From: CADCTP01 sp963849885
Lineage (GTDB): Bacteria > Actinomycetota > Actinomycetes > Mycobacteriales > CADCTP01
Assembly: GCA_963849885.1 (NCBI GenBank)
Contig: CAWKIV010000017.1
Span: forward strand, 1 to 64,000
Length of the DNA stretch: 64,000 nucleotides
Direction: 5' to 3'
The notes under the pieces were generated by a model. That model searched no databases and was not told the DNA's origin. It worked only from the letters and a program-made list of their open reading frames with translations. The translations under genes were made by a program, and so were the position numbers. Shown one piece after another: positions 29,953 to 38,511 of the stretch (positions are counted from its first letter, which is position 1; the number at the start of each line of letters is the position of its first letter).

Positions 29953-30689
29953 CCGGCGTGGACGGCCGGGTGGCGCTGGTCACCGGCGGGTCCCGCGGCA
30001 TCGGCCGGGCCACCGTGCTCCGGCTGGCCGAGCTCGGCTACGACGTCGCGTTCTGCTACAGCTCCCGCGACGACGCGGCCGAGAAGCTCGCCGGGGAGCT
30101 CGCCGGCCTCGGCCGGCGGGTGCTGGCCCGCCGGGCCGACGTGACCAGCCTGCCGGCCGTCCGGGAGCTGGTCGAGGCCACCGAGGAGCAGCTCGGGCCG
30201 ATCGAGGTCGCGGTGAGCTCCGCCGGCGTGGTCCGGGACGGCCCGGTGGTGCTGCTGGCCGACGAGGACTGGCAGCAGGTGCTGCGGACCAACCTCGACG
30301 GCGTCTACCACCTCTGCCGCTCGGTCGCCTTCGGGATGATGAAGCGCCGCCGCGGCTGCATCGTCACCCTGTCCTCGGTGGCCGGGGTGGTCGGCAACGC
30401 CGGGCAGAGCAACTACGCGGCGGCCAAGGCCGGCGTCATCGGCTTCACCACGTCGCTGGCCAAGGAGGTCGGCCGGTACGGCGTGCGGGCCAACGTGGTC
30501 GCCCCCGGGCTGATCGAGACCGACATGACCGCCGGCCTGGCCGCCCGCGACCGGGACCGGCTGCTCGGCGGGATCGCGCTGGGCCGCTTCGGCCGGCCCG
30601 AGGAGGTCGCCGACCTCATCGGCTACCTGGCCTCGGCCGAGTACGTCACCGGCAGCGTGTTCCGGATCGACGGCGGGATCGTGCTGTGA
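29949..30689 (+). CDS. 3-oxoacyl-ACP reductase (SDR, FabG-like)
   Basis: This 246-residue short-chain dehydrogenase reduces beta-ketoacyl-ACP with NADPH. It has TGGSRGIG at residues 13-20, SSAGVVRD (the NAG-like site), Ser in LSSVAGVVG and Tyr-x-x-x-Lys in SNYAAAKAGVIGF. NVVAPGLIETDM is the substrate loop. The length and all catalytic residues match FabG. Its location within the discrete-KS operon makes it the reductase for chains on ACP-A or ACP-B. With the double hotdog it could give enoyl chains; no enoyl reductase is visible in the operon. Confidence 0.88.
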   Translation: MTGVDGRVALVTGGSRGIGRATVLRLAELGYDVAFCYSSRDDAAEKLAGELAGLGRRVLARRADVTSLPAVRELVEATEEQLGPIEVAVSSAGVVRDGPVVLLADEDWQQVLRTNLDGVYHLCRSVAFGMMKRRRGCIVTLSSVAGVVGNAGQSNYAAAKAGVIGFTTSLAKEVGRYGVRANVVAPGLIETDMTAGLAARDRDRLLGGIALGRFGRPEEVADLIGYLASAEYVTGSVFRIDGGIVL

Positions 30690-30723
30690 CCGGCGCGGGC
30701 CGCCCCGGCGAGGGGAGGGCGAC

Positions 30724-32313
30724 ATGACCGACGCCGACATCGGCGCGGCCCGGGCGGTGCTCGGCCGGGCCCGGACCGCGGGCGACCGCACGGCGATCGT
30801 CGACGAGGACACCCGGATCAGCTACGCCGAGCTGGGCGCCCGCATCCGGTCGCTGGCCGCGGTGCTCGCCGGGGGCGGCGTGCGCCCGGGGGACCGGGTC
30901 GCGTACGTCGGGCGCAACAGCGCCACCCAGCTGACCGCCGCGCTGGCCGCGATCCATCTCGGCGCGATCTTCGTGCCGTTGAGCTTCCGGCTCACCGCCG
31001 CCGAGCTGGGCCCGCTGCTGGCCGGCTGCGGCGCGCACACGCTGCTCGCCGACGGGGACTTCGCGGCGGCGGTGGACGGGGTCCGGCCGGCCGGCCGGCC
31101 GCGCCGGCTGCTGCGCGCCGACGCCGGTCCGCCGGCGGCCGGCTGGGAGCCGCTGCCCGCGGCCGGGACGGCGTCGCCCGACGGCGCCGGCCCGGACGAC
31201 CCGGTGCCGGTCCGGCCGGACGACCCCGCGCTGATCATGTACACCTCCGGCACCACCGGCCGGCCGAAGGGCGCGGTGCTGACCCACGGCAACCTCTTCT
31301 GGAACGAGGTCAACACCGAGGCGGTGATCGAGACCCGGCTGCGGGACACCGCGCTGGTGGCCGCGCCGATGTTCCACATCGCCGGGCTGAGCGGCTACAC
31401 GCTGGGCACCCTCACCCACGGCGGCACCCTGGTGCTGCGGCGCGCCTTCGACCCCGGCCGCTGCCTGGCCGACCTGGTCGCCCACCGGGTGGCCAACCTC
31501 ATCGCCGTGCCGACCATGTTCGCCGCCCTGGCCGCCGTGCCCGGCTTCGCCGAGGCCGACCTGTCCGCGCTGCGGGGGGCGATCATCGGCGGCGCGCCGG
31601 TGCCGGTCCGGCTGGTCCGCGCGTACGCGGCCCGCGGGGTCACGCTGCAGCAGGGCTGGGGCCTGACCGAGACCGCGCCGCTGGCCAGCTGCACGCCGGC
31701 CGACCTGGTGGAGCGGCACCCGGACGCGGCCGGCCACCCGCTGCCGTACACCGAGCTCCGGCTGGTCGACCCCGAGCGCGGCACGGTCGTCACCGCGCCC
31801 GGCGAGCCGGGGGAGATCTGCGTGCGCGGGCCGAACGTGGTGTCCCGCTACTGGAACGACCCGGCCGCGACCCGGGCCGCGATCGACGAGGCCGGCTGGT
31901 TCCGCTCCGGCGACGTCGGCCACTTCGACGAGCACGGGCTGCTGCACGTCGTGGACCGGCTCAAGGACGTGATCATCAGCGGCGGGGAGAACGTCTACCC
32001 GGCCGAGATCGAGCTGCTGCTGGCCGACCTGCCGGGCGTGCGCGAGGCGGCGGTGGTGGGCCTGCCGCACCCGCGCTGGGACGAGACGCCGGTCGCCGTG
32101 CTGGTCCAGGACGGCGACGAGCGGGTCACCCTCGAGGACGTCCGGGGCTACCTCGGGGACCGGCTGGCCCGCTTCAAGCTGCCCACCGGCATCCGCCACG
32201 TCGGGGCGCTGCCGCGTACCGGCAGCGGAAAGGTCGACAAGACCGCGATCCGGGCCTCGCTGCTGGGCGAGGCCGACCCGTCGGAGCGCCGGACGTCCGG
32301 CGCATCCAGGTGA
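30724..32313 (+). CDS. Acyl-CoA/acyl-ACP synthetase (ANL superfamily)
   Basis: This 529-residue adenylate-forming ligase activates a carboxylic acid with ATP and couples it to CoA or an ACP. Motifs are MYTSGTTGRPKGAVLTH (P-loop, A3), GWGLTETAPL (A5), FRSGDVGHFDEHG (A7), DRLKDVIISGGENVYPAE (A8) and TGSGKVDK with the A10 Lys near the C-terminus. It resembles long-chain or medium-chain acyl-CoA synthetases. ATG 30724 follows GGGGAGGGCGAC. In this operon it probably provides the starter acyl group for the discrete KS system. Chain type cannot be read from the sequence. Confidence 0.88.
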   Translation: MTDADIGAARAVLGRARTAGDRTAIVDEDTRISYAELGARIRSLAAVLAGGGVRPGDRVAYVGRNSATQLTAALAAIHLGAIFVPLSFRLTAAELGPLLAGCGAHTLLADGDFAAAVDGVRPAGRPRRLLRADAGPPAAGWEPLPAAGTASPDGAGPDDPVPVRPDDPALIMYTSGTTGRPKGAVLTHGNLFWNEVNTEAVIETRLRDTALVAAPMFHIAGLSGYTLGTLTHGGTLVLRRAFDPGRCLADLVAHRVANLIAVPTMFAALAAVPGFAEADLSALRGAIIGGAPVPVRLVRAYAARGVTLQQGWGLTETAPLASCTPADLVERHPDAAGHPLPYTELRLVDPERGTVVTAPGEPGEICVRGPNVVSRYWNDPAATRAAIDEAGWFRSGDVGHFDEHGLLHVVDRLKDVIISGGENVYPAEIELLLADLPGVREAAVVGLPHPRWDETPVAVLVQDGDERVTLEDVRGYLGDRLARFKLPTGIRHVGALPRTGSGKVDKTAIRASLLGEADPSERRTSGASR

Positions 32314-32324
32314 GAGGAGTCAGC

Positions 32325-33893
32325 GTGAGTCCAGACTCGACAGACGTACTGGTCGTGGGCGCCGGACCGGCGGGCCTGACGCTCGCCACCTGCCTGCGCG
32401 CGCAGGGCGTGTCGGTGCGGGTGGTGGACCGCACCGCCGGGCCGCCGTACCGGGAGTCCGCCTTCCTGCACGGCAAGGGCTCGGAGACGCTGCAGCGGAT
32501 GGGCGCGCTCGGTGACATGGCCGACGACGTGCCCACCGTCAACAAGATCACCGCCTACCTGGGCAAGCAGCGGCTCAGCCTGCGCTACACCGAGCCCGGG
32601 ATGCCGAACCCGGCCCGGCCCATGATCATCTCGCAGACCCGGATCGAGCAGGCGATGCGCGACCGGCTGGCCGAGCAGGACGTCACCGTCGAGTGGGACA
32701 GCGGGCTGGTCGACCTCGAGCAGGACGGGACCGGCATCACCGCGGTGCTGGACAACGGCGAGCGGATCCGGGCCGGCTGGGTGGTCGGCTGCGACGGCCC
32801 GGACAGCATGACCCGCAAGGCGGCCCGGATCGGGTTCCCCGGCACCACCGAGCGCTACCTGATGATCGACGCGCACGTCGACTGGCCGCTGGACCGGGAC
32901 GGGCTGACCGGGTGGCTGTCCCCGGACGGGCGGCGGGTCGGGACCATGCCGATGGTCGACAAGGAGGGGGGCCGGGACGACCTGTGGCGCATCCTCGCCC
33001 GCGACCCGCAGGAGGAGAGCGACAAGCCGAGTGAGGAGGAGATCGTCTCCCGGGTGAAGTTCATGCTGGCGCAGCGCACGCCGTACGGCGACATGCCGCT
33101 GCGGGACATCACCACGAAGATGGTCTTCCCGGCCCACGTCCGGGTCGCCGACACCTTCCGCAAGGGCCGCGTCCTGCTCGTCGGCGACGCGGCGCACGCC
33201 TACGTCCCGTTCGGCGGGCCGGCCATCCACACCGGGATGGGCGACGGGGAGAACCTGGCCTGGAAGCTCGCGCTGGTCATCCAGGGGCGGGCCGGCGACG
33301 AGCTGCTGGGGACGTACGAGGCCGAGCGGCGCCCGATCGCGGAGGAGACGCACCTCGGCACCAGTGCGGCCCAGCGGGCCGACATCCTGCGCAACCCGAT
33401 CGTCCACTTCCTGCAGGACCGGGTGGTGGCGCCGGTGCTGAGGCTGCCGATGGCGCAGCGGCTGACCACGTTCTCGCACTCGGCCCTGTGGGAGAGCTAC
33501 CGCACCGGCCCGCTGGGCAGCGGCTCCCGCCTCGACCGCAAGCCGCGCCCGGGCGACACGGTCGGCGACTTCGACTGCGTCCGCCCCGGGGACCGCCGCC
33601 TGACCCGCCTGTACGACGAGATCGGCGGGCGCTGGGTGCTGCTGGTGCCGGCCGGCGGCGCCGAGGCCGCGGCCGACGTCGCCCGGCAGTGGCTGGGGGA
33701 GGACCGGTTCACGGTGGTGGAGCGCACCGTCGGCAGCGCCCCCGGCCCGTACAGCAAGAAGGTGCGGGCCCTGTCCGGCGAGGTCTGGCTGGTCCGGCCG
33801 GACGGCCACCTGGCCTGGCGCGGGACGCCGGACTCGCCCGGCCTGGCCCGCTGGCTGGAAGGCGCCCTCCGCCGCGGCCGCGCCAGCACCTGA
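32325..33893 (+). CDS. FAD-dependent aromatic-type monooxygenase (PheA/TfdB/PgaE family)
   Basis: This 522-residue flavoprotein hydroxylase uses NAD(P)H and O2. It has the dinucleotide motif VLVVGAGPAGLTLA at the N-terminus, GCDGPDSMTRKAARI (DG motif) mid-protein and GRVLLVGDAAHAYVPFGG (FAD motif, usually GDAAH). A C-terminal thioredoxin-like extension (from about residue 400) is typical of the phenol-hydroxylase group. GTG 32325 is preceded by GAGAGGAG; the GTG at 32310 overlapping the ligase stop would add five residues without a ribosome site. It is the last gene of the cluster and probably a late tailoring enzyme. Family members hydroxylate aromatic or enol rings such as pyrones and quinones. 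Confidence 0.87.
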   Translation: MSPDSTDVLVVGAGPAGLTLATCLRAQGVSVRVVDRTAGPPYRESAFLHGKGSETLQRMGALGDMADDVPTVNKITAYLGKQRLSLRYTEPGMPNPARPMIISQTRIEQAMRDRLAEQDVTVEWDSGLVDLEQDGTGITAVLDNGERIRAGWVVGCDGPDSMTRKAARIGFPGTTERYLMIDAHVDWPLDRDGLTGWLSPDGRRVGTMPMVDKEGGRDDLWRILARDPQEESDKPSEEEIVSRVKFMLAQRTPYGDMPLRDITTKMVFPAHVRVADTFRKGRVLLVGDAAHAYVPFGGPAIHTGMGDGENLAWKLALVIQGRAGDELLGTYEAERRPIAEETHLGTSAAQRADILRNPIVHFLQDRVVAPVLRLPMAQRLTTFSHSALWESYRTGPLGSGSRLDRKPRPGDTVGDFDCVRPGDRRLTRLYDEIGGRWVLLVPAGGAEAAADVARQWLGEDRFTVVERTVGSAPGPYSKKVRALSGEVWLVRPDGHLAWRGTPDSPGLARWLEGALRRGRAST

Positions 33894-33935
33894 CCCCGGC
33901 CGGCGGGCACGGGCCCCCACCCCGTGCCCGCCGCC

Positions 33936-34030
33936 GGGCGAACCGAAGGCGAACCCTCCTGCGGGCGAACCGAGGCGACCCGCCCTGCGGGCGAACCGAA
34001 GGCGAACCCTCCTGCGGGCGAACCGACGCA
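33936..34030. repeat. Tandem repeats of about 27 bp ending at the cluster border
   Basis: GGGCGAACCGAAGGCGAACC begins near-identical units at 33936 (27 bp), 33963 (26 bp, diverged) and 33989 (27 bp), with a partial fourth unit from 34016. The gene-free stretch 33894-34117 lies between the last cluster gene and the 3' end of a tRNA. The repeat may be a decayed boundary or a terminator-like structure. No transposase or integrase is present. Confidence 0.8.
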
Positions 34031-34117
34031 CCGTGGGGGGTCCCGGGGGGCTCGGCCCCCCGGCAGACATGAGGGGGCTCCCCTCGGCGAGCGCTCACCG
34101 CGAGCATGCGTCGCCAG

Positions 34118-34191
34118 TGCCCCCGGTGGGAGTCGAACCCACACTGTGCGGGTTTTGAGTCCGCTTCCTCTGCCGGTTGGGATACGGGGGC
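34118..34191 (-). tRNA. tRNA with anticodon CAA (reads as Leu) but short variable loop
   Basis: A 74-nt cloverleaf can be drawn on the reverse strand. The acceptor is GCCCCCG/CGGGGGC and the D-arm is TCCC/AGGA with GG in the loop. The anticodon stem is GCGGA/CCCGC with an A-C closing mismatch, and the loop CTCAAAA gives anticodon CAA at 34155-34157. The variable loop is only five nt (ACAGT). The T-arm GTGGG-TTCGACT-CCCAC is perfect. CCA is not encoded. CAA decodes UUG (Leu), but bacterial tRNA-Leu normally has a long variable arm, so the identity is odd. The biosynthetic cluster lies on its 3' side. Confidence 0.85.
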
Positions 34192-34295
34192 GGGCGGGAT
34201 CCGCTGGTCGTGCGGGGTCCAGCCTAGAGGCCGGCGGGTACGCTTTGCGTTCCGGCCCGCGACGTCGCGTGTTCGACCCCTGCCTTGGAGTGCCC

Positions 34296-34901
34296 GTGCC
34301 CGATACGCCGACCCGCCGTGTCCTCGTCGCCGAGGACGAGGCGCTGATCCGCCTCGACCTGAAGGAGATGCTCGAGGAGGAGGGCTACTCCGTCGTCGGG
34401 GAGGCCGCGGACGGCGAGGAGGCGGTGGAGATGGCCGGCCGGCTGCGGCCGGACCTGGTCATCCTGGACGTGAAGATGCCGAAGCTGGACGGCATCTCCG
34501 CGGCGGAGCGGATCGCCGGGGAGCGGGTGGCGCCGGTGGTCATCCTGACCGCGTTCAGCCAGCGGGATCTGGTGGAGCGGGCCCGCGAGGCCGGCGCGAT
34601 GGCGTACCTGGTGAAGCCGTTCCAGAAGAAGGACCTGGTGCCGACGATCGAGATGGCGACGTCCCGGTTCGCCGAGATCGTGGCGCTGGAGCAGGAGGTC
34701 GGCGGCCTGCACGAGCGGCTGGAGGCCCGCAAGGTGGTGGAGCGGGCCAAGGGCGTGCTGATGACCGAGCACGGGATGACCGAGCCGGAGGCCTTCCGGT
34801 GGATCCAGCGGACCGCGATGGACCGCCGCACCACCATGCGGGCGGTGGCCGACGCGGTGCTGGCGGCGGGTTTCGACCTGACCGCCGACGCCGGCCGCTG
34901 A
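34296..34901 (+). CDS. ANTAR-domain response regulator (PdtaR-like)
   Basis: This 201-residue protein has a receiver domain (VLVAEDEALIRLDL, phospho-acceptor Asp58 in VILDVKMPKLDG, Thr in ILTAF, Lys in YLVKPF). A C-terminal ANTAR RNA-binding domain follows (ERAKGVLMTEHGMTEPEAFR). ANTAR proteins bind paired hexanucleotide hairpins in mRNA leaders and prevent termination. GTG 34296 follows GGAG. The neighbourhood of response regulator, liv operon and polA agrees with what I recall for Streptomyces and, in part, Mycobacterium (pdtaR near polA), so this is core chromosome. No sensor kinase is in the window; in mycobacteria the PdtaS kinase is encoded elsewhere. Confidence 0.9.
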   Translation: MPDTPTRRVLVAEDEALIRLDLKEMLEEEGYSVVGEAADGEEAVEMAGRLRPDLVILDVKMPKLDGISAAERIAGERVAPVVILTAFSQRDLVERAREAGAMAYLVKPFQKKDLVPTIEMATSRFAEIVALEQEVGGLHERLEARKVVERAKGVLMTEHGMTEPEAFRWIQRTAMDRRTTMRAVADAVLAAGFDLTADAGR

Positions 34902-35082
34902 CCGCTCCGCCCTCGCTGAGTACCCCGGCGCGGCGGCTTCGCCCCGCTTTCGCGGGTCGCGGTTAAGTTACGACTTCGAGCCGGGACCCGTGGTGGTCGG
35001 AGGCGTGCGCTATCTTCCCCGCACGTCGCGACGCCTGCGGGCCGTGGCGATAGCTCCTCATCCGGTACTACGGAGGTAACTC

Positions 35083-36270
35083 GTGCGGCGTGCGTTTCCC
35101 CGGGGGCTGGTGGCCGCAGCGGCCATCTCGGCCCTCGTTCTCTCCGCCTGCGGTGACGACGACAGCGGCGGTGGCGACTCCGGCGGCGGCGGCGATCAGG
35201 CCGCGTCCGTCAAGATCGGCTTCATGGGTGACCTGACCGGGGAAAACTCGGGCATCGTCATCCCGCCGAAGAACGGCGCCCAGATGGCGATCGACGAGTA
35301 CAACGCGACCAACCCGGCGACCAAGATCGAGCTGAAGCTCTACGACAGCCAGGCCGCGCCCGAGCAGGCCACCGCGCTGGCCCAGCAGGCGATCAACACC
35401 GACAAGATCGTCGGCCTGGTCGGCCCGGCGTTCTCCGGCGAGTCGCAGCAGGTCGGCCCGATCCTGGAAGAGGGCAAGATCCCCAGCATCTCGGCGTCCG
35501 CGACCAACCAGACCCTGGCCGAGAAGGGCTGGACGTACTGGCACCGGATCCTGCCGGGCGACAAGACCCAGGGCACCGGGATCGGCGACTTCATCGCCCG
35601 GGCGGCCGGTGCCAAGAATGTCTTCGTCATCCACGACAACCAGGACTACAGCAAGGGCATCGCCGACTACGTCACGACCGCGCTCAAGGGCAAGGGCGTG
35701 ACGGTCGAGACCGACGTCATCGACCCGCAGGGCTCGGACTACGCCTCCACCGTCAACAAGGTCAAGCCGTCCAGCGCGACAGCGATCTTCTTCGGCGGCT
35801 ACTACGCCCAGGGCGGCCGGCTGCTCAAGCAGCTGCGCGAGGCCGGCGTGACGACCCAGTTCGTGTCCGGCGACGGCTCGCTCGACCCGGGCCTGGCCAA
35901 GGGCGCCGGCGGCACCAACGCCAACGGCGCGGTCGTCGGCTGTCCCTGCCTGGTCGACCCGACCGGCGAGTCGAACGAGAAGAGCAAGAAGTTCGCCGAG
36001 GACTACAAGGCGAAGTTCAACACCGCGCCGGCCATCTACTCGGCGGAGGGCTACGACGCGGCGACCGCCTTCGTCGAGGCGATCAAGGCCGGCAACACCA
36101 CGCCGGAGAAGATCAACGAGTACCTGAAGACGATCGACGTCCCGGGTGTCACCAAGCAGATCAAGTTCGGCCCGAACGGTGAGCCGGCCGGTGGCGACGT
36201 GTACGTCTACAAGTTCGAGGGCCCGGCCTACACGCTGCTCGGCAACAGCAAGGACGCGAAGATCAGCTGA
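35083..36270 (+). CDS. livK: Branched-chain amino-acid ABC transporter, substrate-binding lipoprotein
   Basis: This 395-residue periplasmic-binding-type protein (Leu/Ile/Val-binding family) is anchored as a lipoprotein: signal peptide residues 1-22, lipobox LSAC, Cys23, then an Asp/Gly/Ser-rich linker. The mature part has the type I binding-protein fold (VKIGFMGDLTGENSG, LVGPAFSGESQQVGPIL, IFFGGYYAQGGRLLKQL). It delivers amino acids to the permease encoded downstream. GTG 35083 is preceded by GGAGGTAAC, a near-perfect ribosome site. The 181-bp upstream gap contains TATCTT at 35011-35016 as a possible -10. Codon use is somewhat less extreme than in the biosynthetic genes, in line with high expression. 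Confidence 0.93.
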   Translation: MRRAFPRGLVAAAAISALVLSACGDDDSGGGDSGGGGDQAASVKIGFMGDLTGENSGIVIPPKNGAQMAIDEYNATNPATKIELKLYDSQAAPEQATALAQQAINTDKIVGLVGPAFSGESQQVGPILEEGKIPSISASATNQTLAEKGWTYWHRILPGDKTQGTGIGDFIARAAGAKNVFVIHDNQDYSKGIADYVTTALKGKGVTVETDVIDPQGSDYASTVNKVKPSSATAIFFGGYYAQGGRLLKQLREAGVTTQFVSGDGSLDPGLAKGAGGTNANGAVVGCPCLVDPTGESNEKSKKFAEDYKAKFNTAPAIYSAEGYDAATAFVEAIKAGNTTPEKINEYLKTIDVPGVTKQIKFGPNGEPAGGDVYVYKFEGPAYTLLGNSKDAKIS

Positions 36271-36302
36271 TCGCTGACCGGAAGCGGTCCGGCCCAGAGG
36301 GC

Positions 36303-36336
36303 GGGGAGCGGGAGCGCCCAGGCGCTCCCGCTCCCC
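36303..36336. terminator. Perfect GC-rich hairpin between livK and livH
   Basis: GGGGAGCGGGAGCGC pairs perfectly with GCGCTCCCGCTCCCC around a four-base loop (stem of 15 bp). It lies 33 bp after the livK stop and 23 bp before the livH start. It has no U-tract. In binding-protein-dependent transporters such a hairpin typically stabilises the upstream mRNA or attenuates read-through, so that the binding protein is made in excess over the permease. That role is inferred. Confidence 0.75.
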
Positions 36337-36358
36337 CTGTCGAGAAGTGGACTGACGA

Positions 36359-37330
36359 GTGTTTGGAAACTTTGTCGACCAGTTCTGGCCGGCGACGGTC
36401 GACGGGCTGTCGCTCGGCGCGATCTACGCCCTGGTCGCCCTCGGTTACACCATGGTCTACGGCGTGCTGCGGCTGATCAACTTCGCGCACTCCGAGATCT
36501 TCATGATCGGCACGATCGCGACGCTCTTCACGGTCACCCACATCGGCATCTCCGCCCCGCTCAGCGGCTTCAGCCTGATCGGGATCGTGATCCTGCTGGG
36601 CCTGATCGGGATGGTGGTCTCCGGCGGGGCCGCGGTGGCGCTGGAACGCGTGGCCTACCGGCCGCTGCGGCGGCGCGGCGCGGGCCGGCTGGCCGCCCTG
36701 ATCTCCGCGATCGGCGCGTCGCTCTTCCTGCAGCAGCTCTTCGCGGTGGTGATCATCCCGAAGCTGTTCGACCGGCCCCAGGAGGGCGGCCGGCTGCCGC
36801 TGCAGGCGCCGGAGTTCGTCGAGCGGTCCGACGTGATCTCCATCGGCGAGCTGGTGATCCGCAACGACAAGCTCATCGTCGTGGTCGCCGCGGTGCTGAT
36901 GATGGTGGCGCTGGACCAGTTCGTCCGCCGGACCAAGCTCGGCCGGGGCATCCGGGCCACCGCCCAGGACCCGGAGACCGCGGTCCTGATGGGCGTGAAC
37001 ATCGACCGGATCGTGACCGCCACCTTCGCCATCGGCGGCGCGATGGCCGGCGTGGCCGCCGCGCTCTACATGATGCGGTTCGAGGAGACCAACTACTTCG
37101 TCGGCTTCCTGCTCGGTATCAAGGCTTTCACCGCCGCGGTGCTCGGCGGGATCGGCAACCTGCGGGGCGCGCTGGTCGGCGGCCTCCTGCTCGGCCTGAT
37201 CGAGCTGTACGGCTCGGTGCTGTTCGGCTCGGAGTGGCGGGACGTGGTGGCCTTCACGGTGCTGGTGCTGGTCCTGATGTTCCGCCCGAGCGGCATACTC
37301 GGGGAGTCCCTGCAGCGAGCGCGGGCATGA
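36359..37330 (+). CDS. livH: Branched-chain amino-acid ABC transporter, permease LivH
   Basis: This 323-residue inner-membrane permease has about eight hydrophobic segments. Family motifs are GLSLGAIYALVALGYTMVYG near the N-terminus, LRLINFAHSEIFM and FTAAVLGGIGNLRGALVGG near the C-terminus. It pairs with LivM to form the translocation path for Leu, Ile and Val. GTG 36359 is used; its end overlaps the ATG of livM (37327). It lies in the operon livKHMGF in canonical order. Confidence 0.93.
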   Translation: MFGNFVDQFWPATVDGLSLGAIYALVALGYTMVYGVLRLINFAHSEIFMIGTIATLFTVTHIGISAPLSGFSLIGIVILLGLIGMVVSGGAAVALERVAYRPLRRRGAGRLAALISAIGASLFLQQLFAVVIIPKLFDRPQEGGRLPLQAPEFVERSDVISIGELVIRNDKLIVVVAAVLMMVALDQFVRRTKLGRGIRATAQDPETAVLMGVNIDRIVTATFAIGGAMAGVAAALYMMRFEETNYFVGFLLGIKAFTAAVLGGIGNLRGALVGGLLLGLIELYGSVLFGSEWRDVVAFTVLVLVLMFRPSGILGESLQRARA

Positions 37331-38511
37331 GCGCGCAGGCACGGAAGGGGAGCGGCGCCGGGATGGTGACGAGGACCCGCGACCAGCTCAGCGGCGGGCT
37401 GGACAGCGTCCGCGACTTCTGGGCGCGGATGCCCGGCTGGGGCCGCTGGACTGTCTACCTGGCGCTGATCGCCGGGGCGCTGGTGCTGCCGTCGCGCACC
37501 ATCGGCAGCTTCATGACCCCGCAGAGCGACTGGCCGACGGTGCTGTTCTATCCGATCGGCGTCTTCATGCTGCTCGCGATCGGGCTGAACATCGTGGTCG
37601 GCCAGGCCGGCCTGCTCGACCTCGGGTACGTCGCGTTCTTCGCCATCGGCGGCTACATGATGGCCGTGCTCGGCACGAAGGCCGGCTGGAACTTCTGGGA
37701 GATCATGGTCGTCGGGGTGGTCGTCACGGCGCTGTCCGGGGTCCTCCTCGGCGCCCCGACGCTGCGGCTGCGCGGCGACTACCTGGCCATCGTCACGCTC
37801 GGCTTCGGCGAGATCGTCCGCAAGGTCGCGGAAAACACCGACTACATCGGCGGCCCGCGCGGCATCGCCGGCATCCCGCACCCGCCGGACCTCACCGACT
37901 TCGAGATCTTCGGGGTGCGGCCGCTGACCTACGGCGTGCTCGACCCCCGTCCTTACTACTACCTGCTGGTCGCGCTGATCGTGCTGGTGATCATCTTCGC
38001 CAAGCGGCTGGAGAGCAGCCGGGTGGGCCGGGCCTGGTCGGCGATCCGGGAGGACGAGGACGCGGCCGAGCTGATGGGCGTGCCGACGTTCAAGTTCAAG
38101 CTGGGCGCGTTCGCGATGGGCGCGGCCGTCGGCGGCGCCACCGGCGTGGTCTGGGCCGGCAAGGTCATCTCGATCATCCCGAACAACTTCCCGTTCATCC
38201 TGTCCGCGACGATCCTGGCCGCGGTCGTCCTCGGCGGGTCCGGCAACATCCCGGGGGTCATGCTCGGCGCGTTCCTCATCGCCTGGCTGCCCGAGCGGTT
38301 CCGGGAGCTGCAGGACTACCGGGTGCTCGCGTTCGGCGCGGTGCTGGTGATCATGATGATCCTGCGGCCGGAGGGCATCTGGCCGTCCCGCCGGCGGGCG
38401 GCCGAATTGGCGGAGGGCGGCGGCGGCAGCGGCCACCTCGGTGCCGAGGTGGCCAGGCCGGAGGCCGGCCCTGACCCGGAGACGCCCGAGACGGCGGGGG
38501 CGACCAAGTGA
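37327..38511 (+). CDS. livM: Branched-chain amino-acid ABC transporter, permease LivM
   Basis: This 394-residue inner-membrane permease has about nine to ten hydrophobic segments after a 50-residue cytoplasmic N-terminus. LNIVVGQAGLLDLGYVAFFA, TLRLRGDYLAIVTLGFGEIV and AAVVLGGSGNIPGVMLGAF are LivM signatures. The C-terminal 40 residues are charged and low-complexity. It overlaps livH by four bases, and its stop overlaps the GTG of livG. Confidence 0.93.
   Translation: MSAQARKGSGAGMVTRTRDQLSGGLDSVRDFWARMPGWGRWTVYLALIAGALVLPSRTIGSFMTPQSDWPTVLFYPIGVFMLLAIGLNIVVGQAGLLDLGYVAFFAIGGYMMAVLGTKAGWNFWEIMVVGVVVTALSGVLLGAPTLRLRGDYLAIVTLGFGEIVRKVAENTDYIGGPRGIAGIPHPPDLTDFEIFGVRPLTYGVLDPRPYYYLLVALIVLVIIFAKRLESSRVGRAWSAIREDEDAAELMGVPTFKFKLGAFAMGAAVGGATGVVWAGKVISIIPNNFPFILSATILAAVVLGGSGNIPGVMLGAFLIAWLPERFRELQDYRVLAFGAVLVIMMILRPEGIWPSRRRAAELAEGGGGSGHLGAEVARPEAGPDPETPETAGATK

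Noticed and set aside
33894..34117. Transposase or integrase remnants at the cluster border
   Set aside because: Only tandem repeats were seen; no frame shows DDE, tyrosine- or serine-recombinase motifs.
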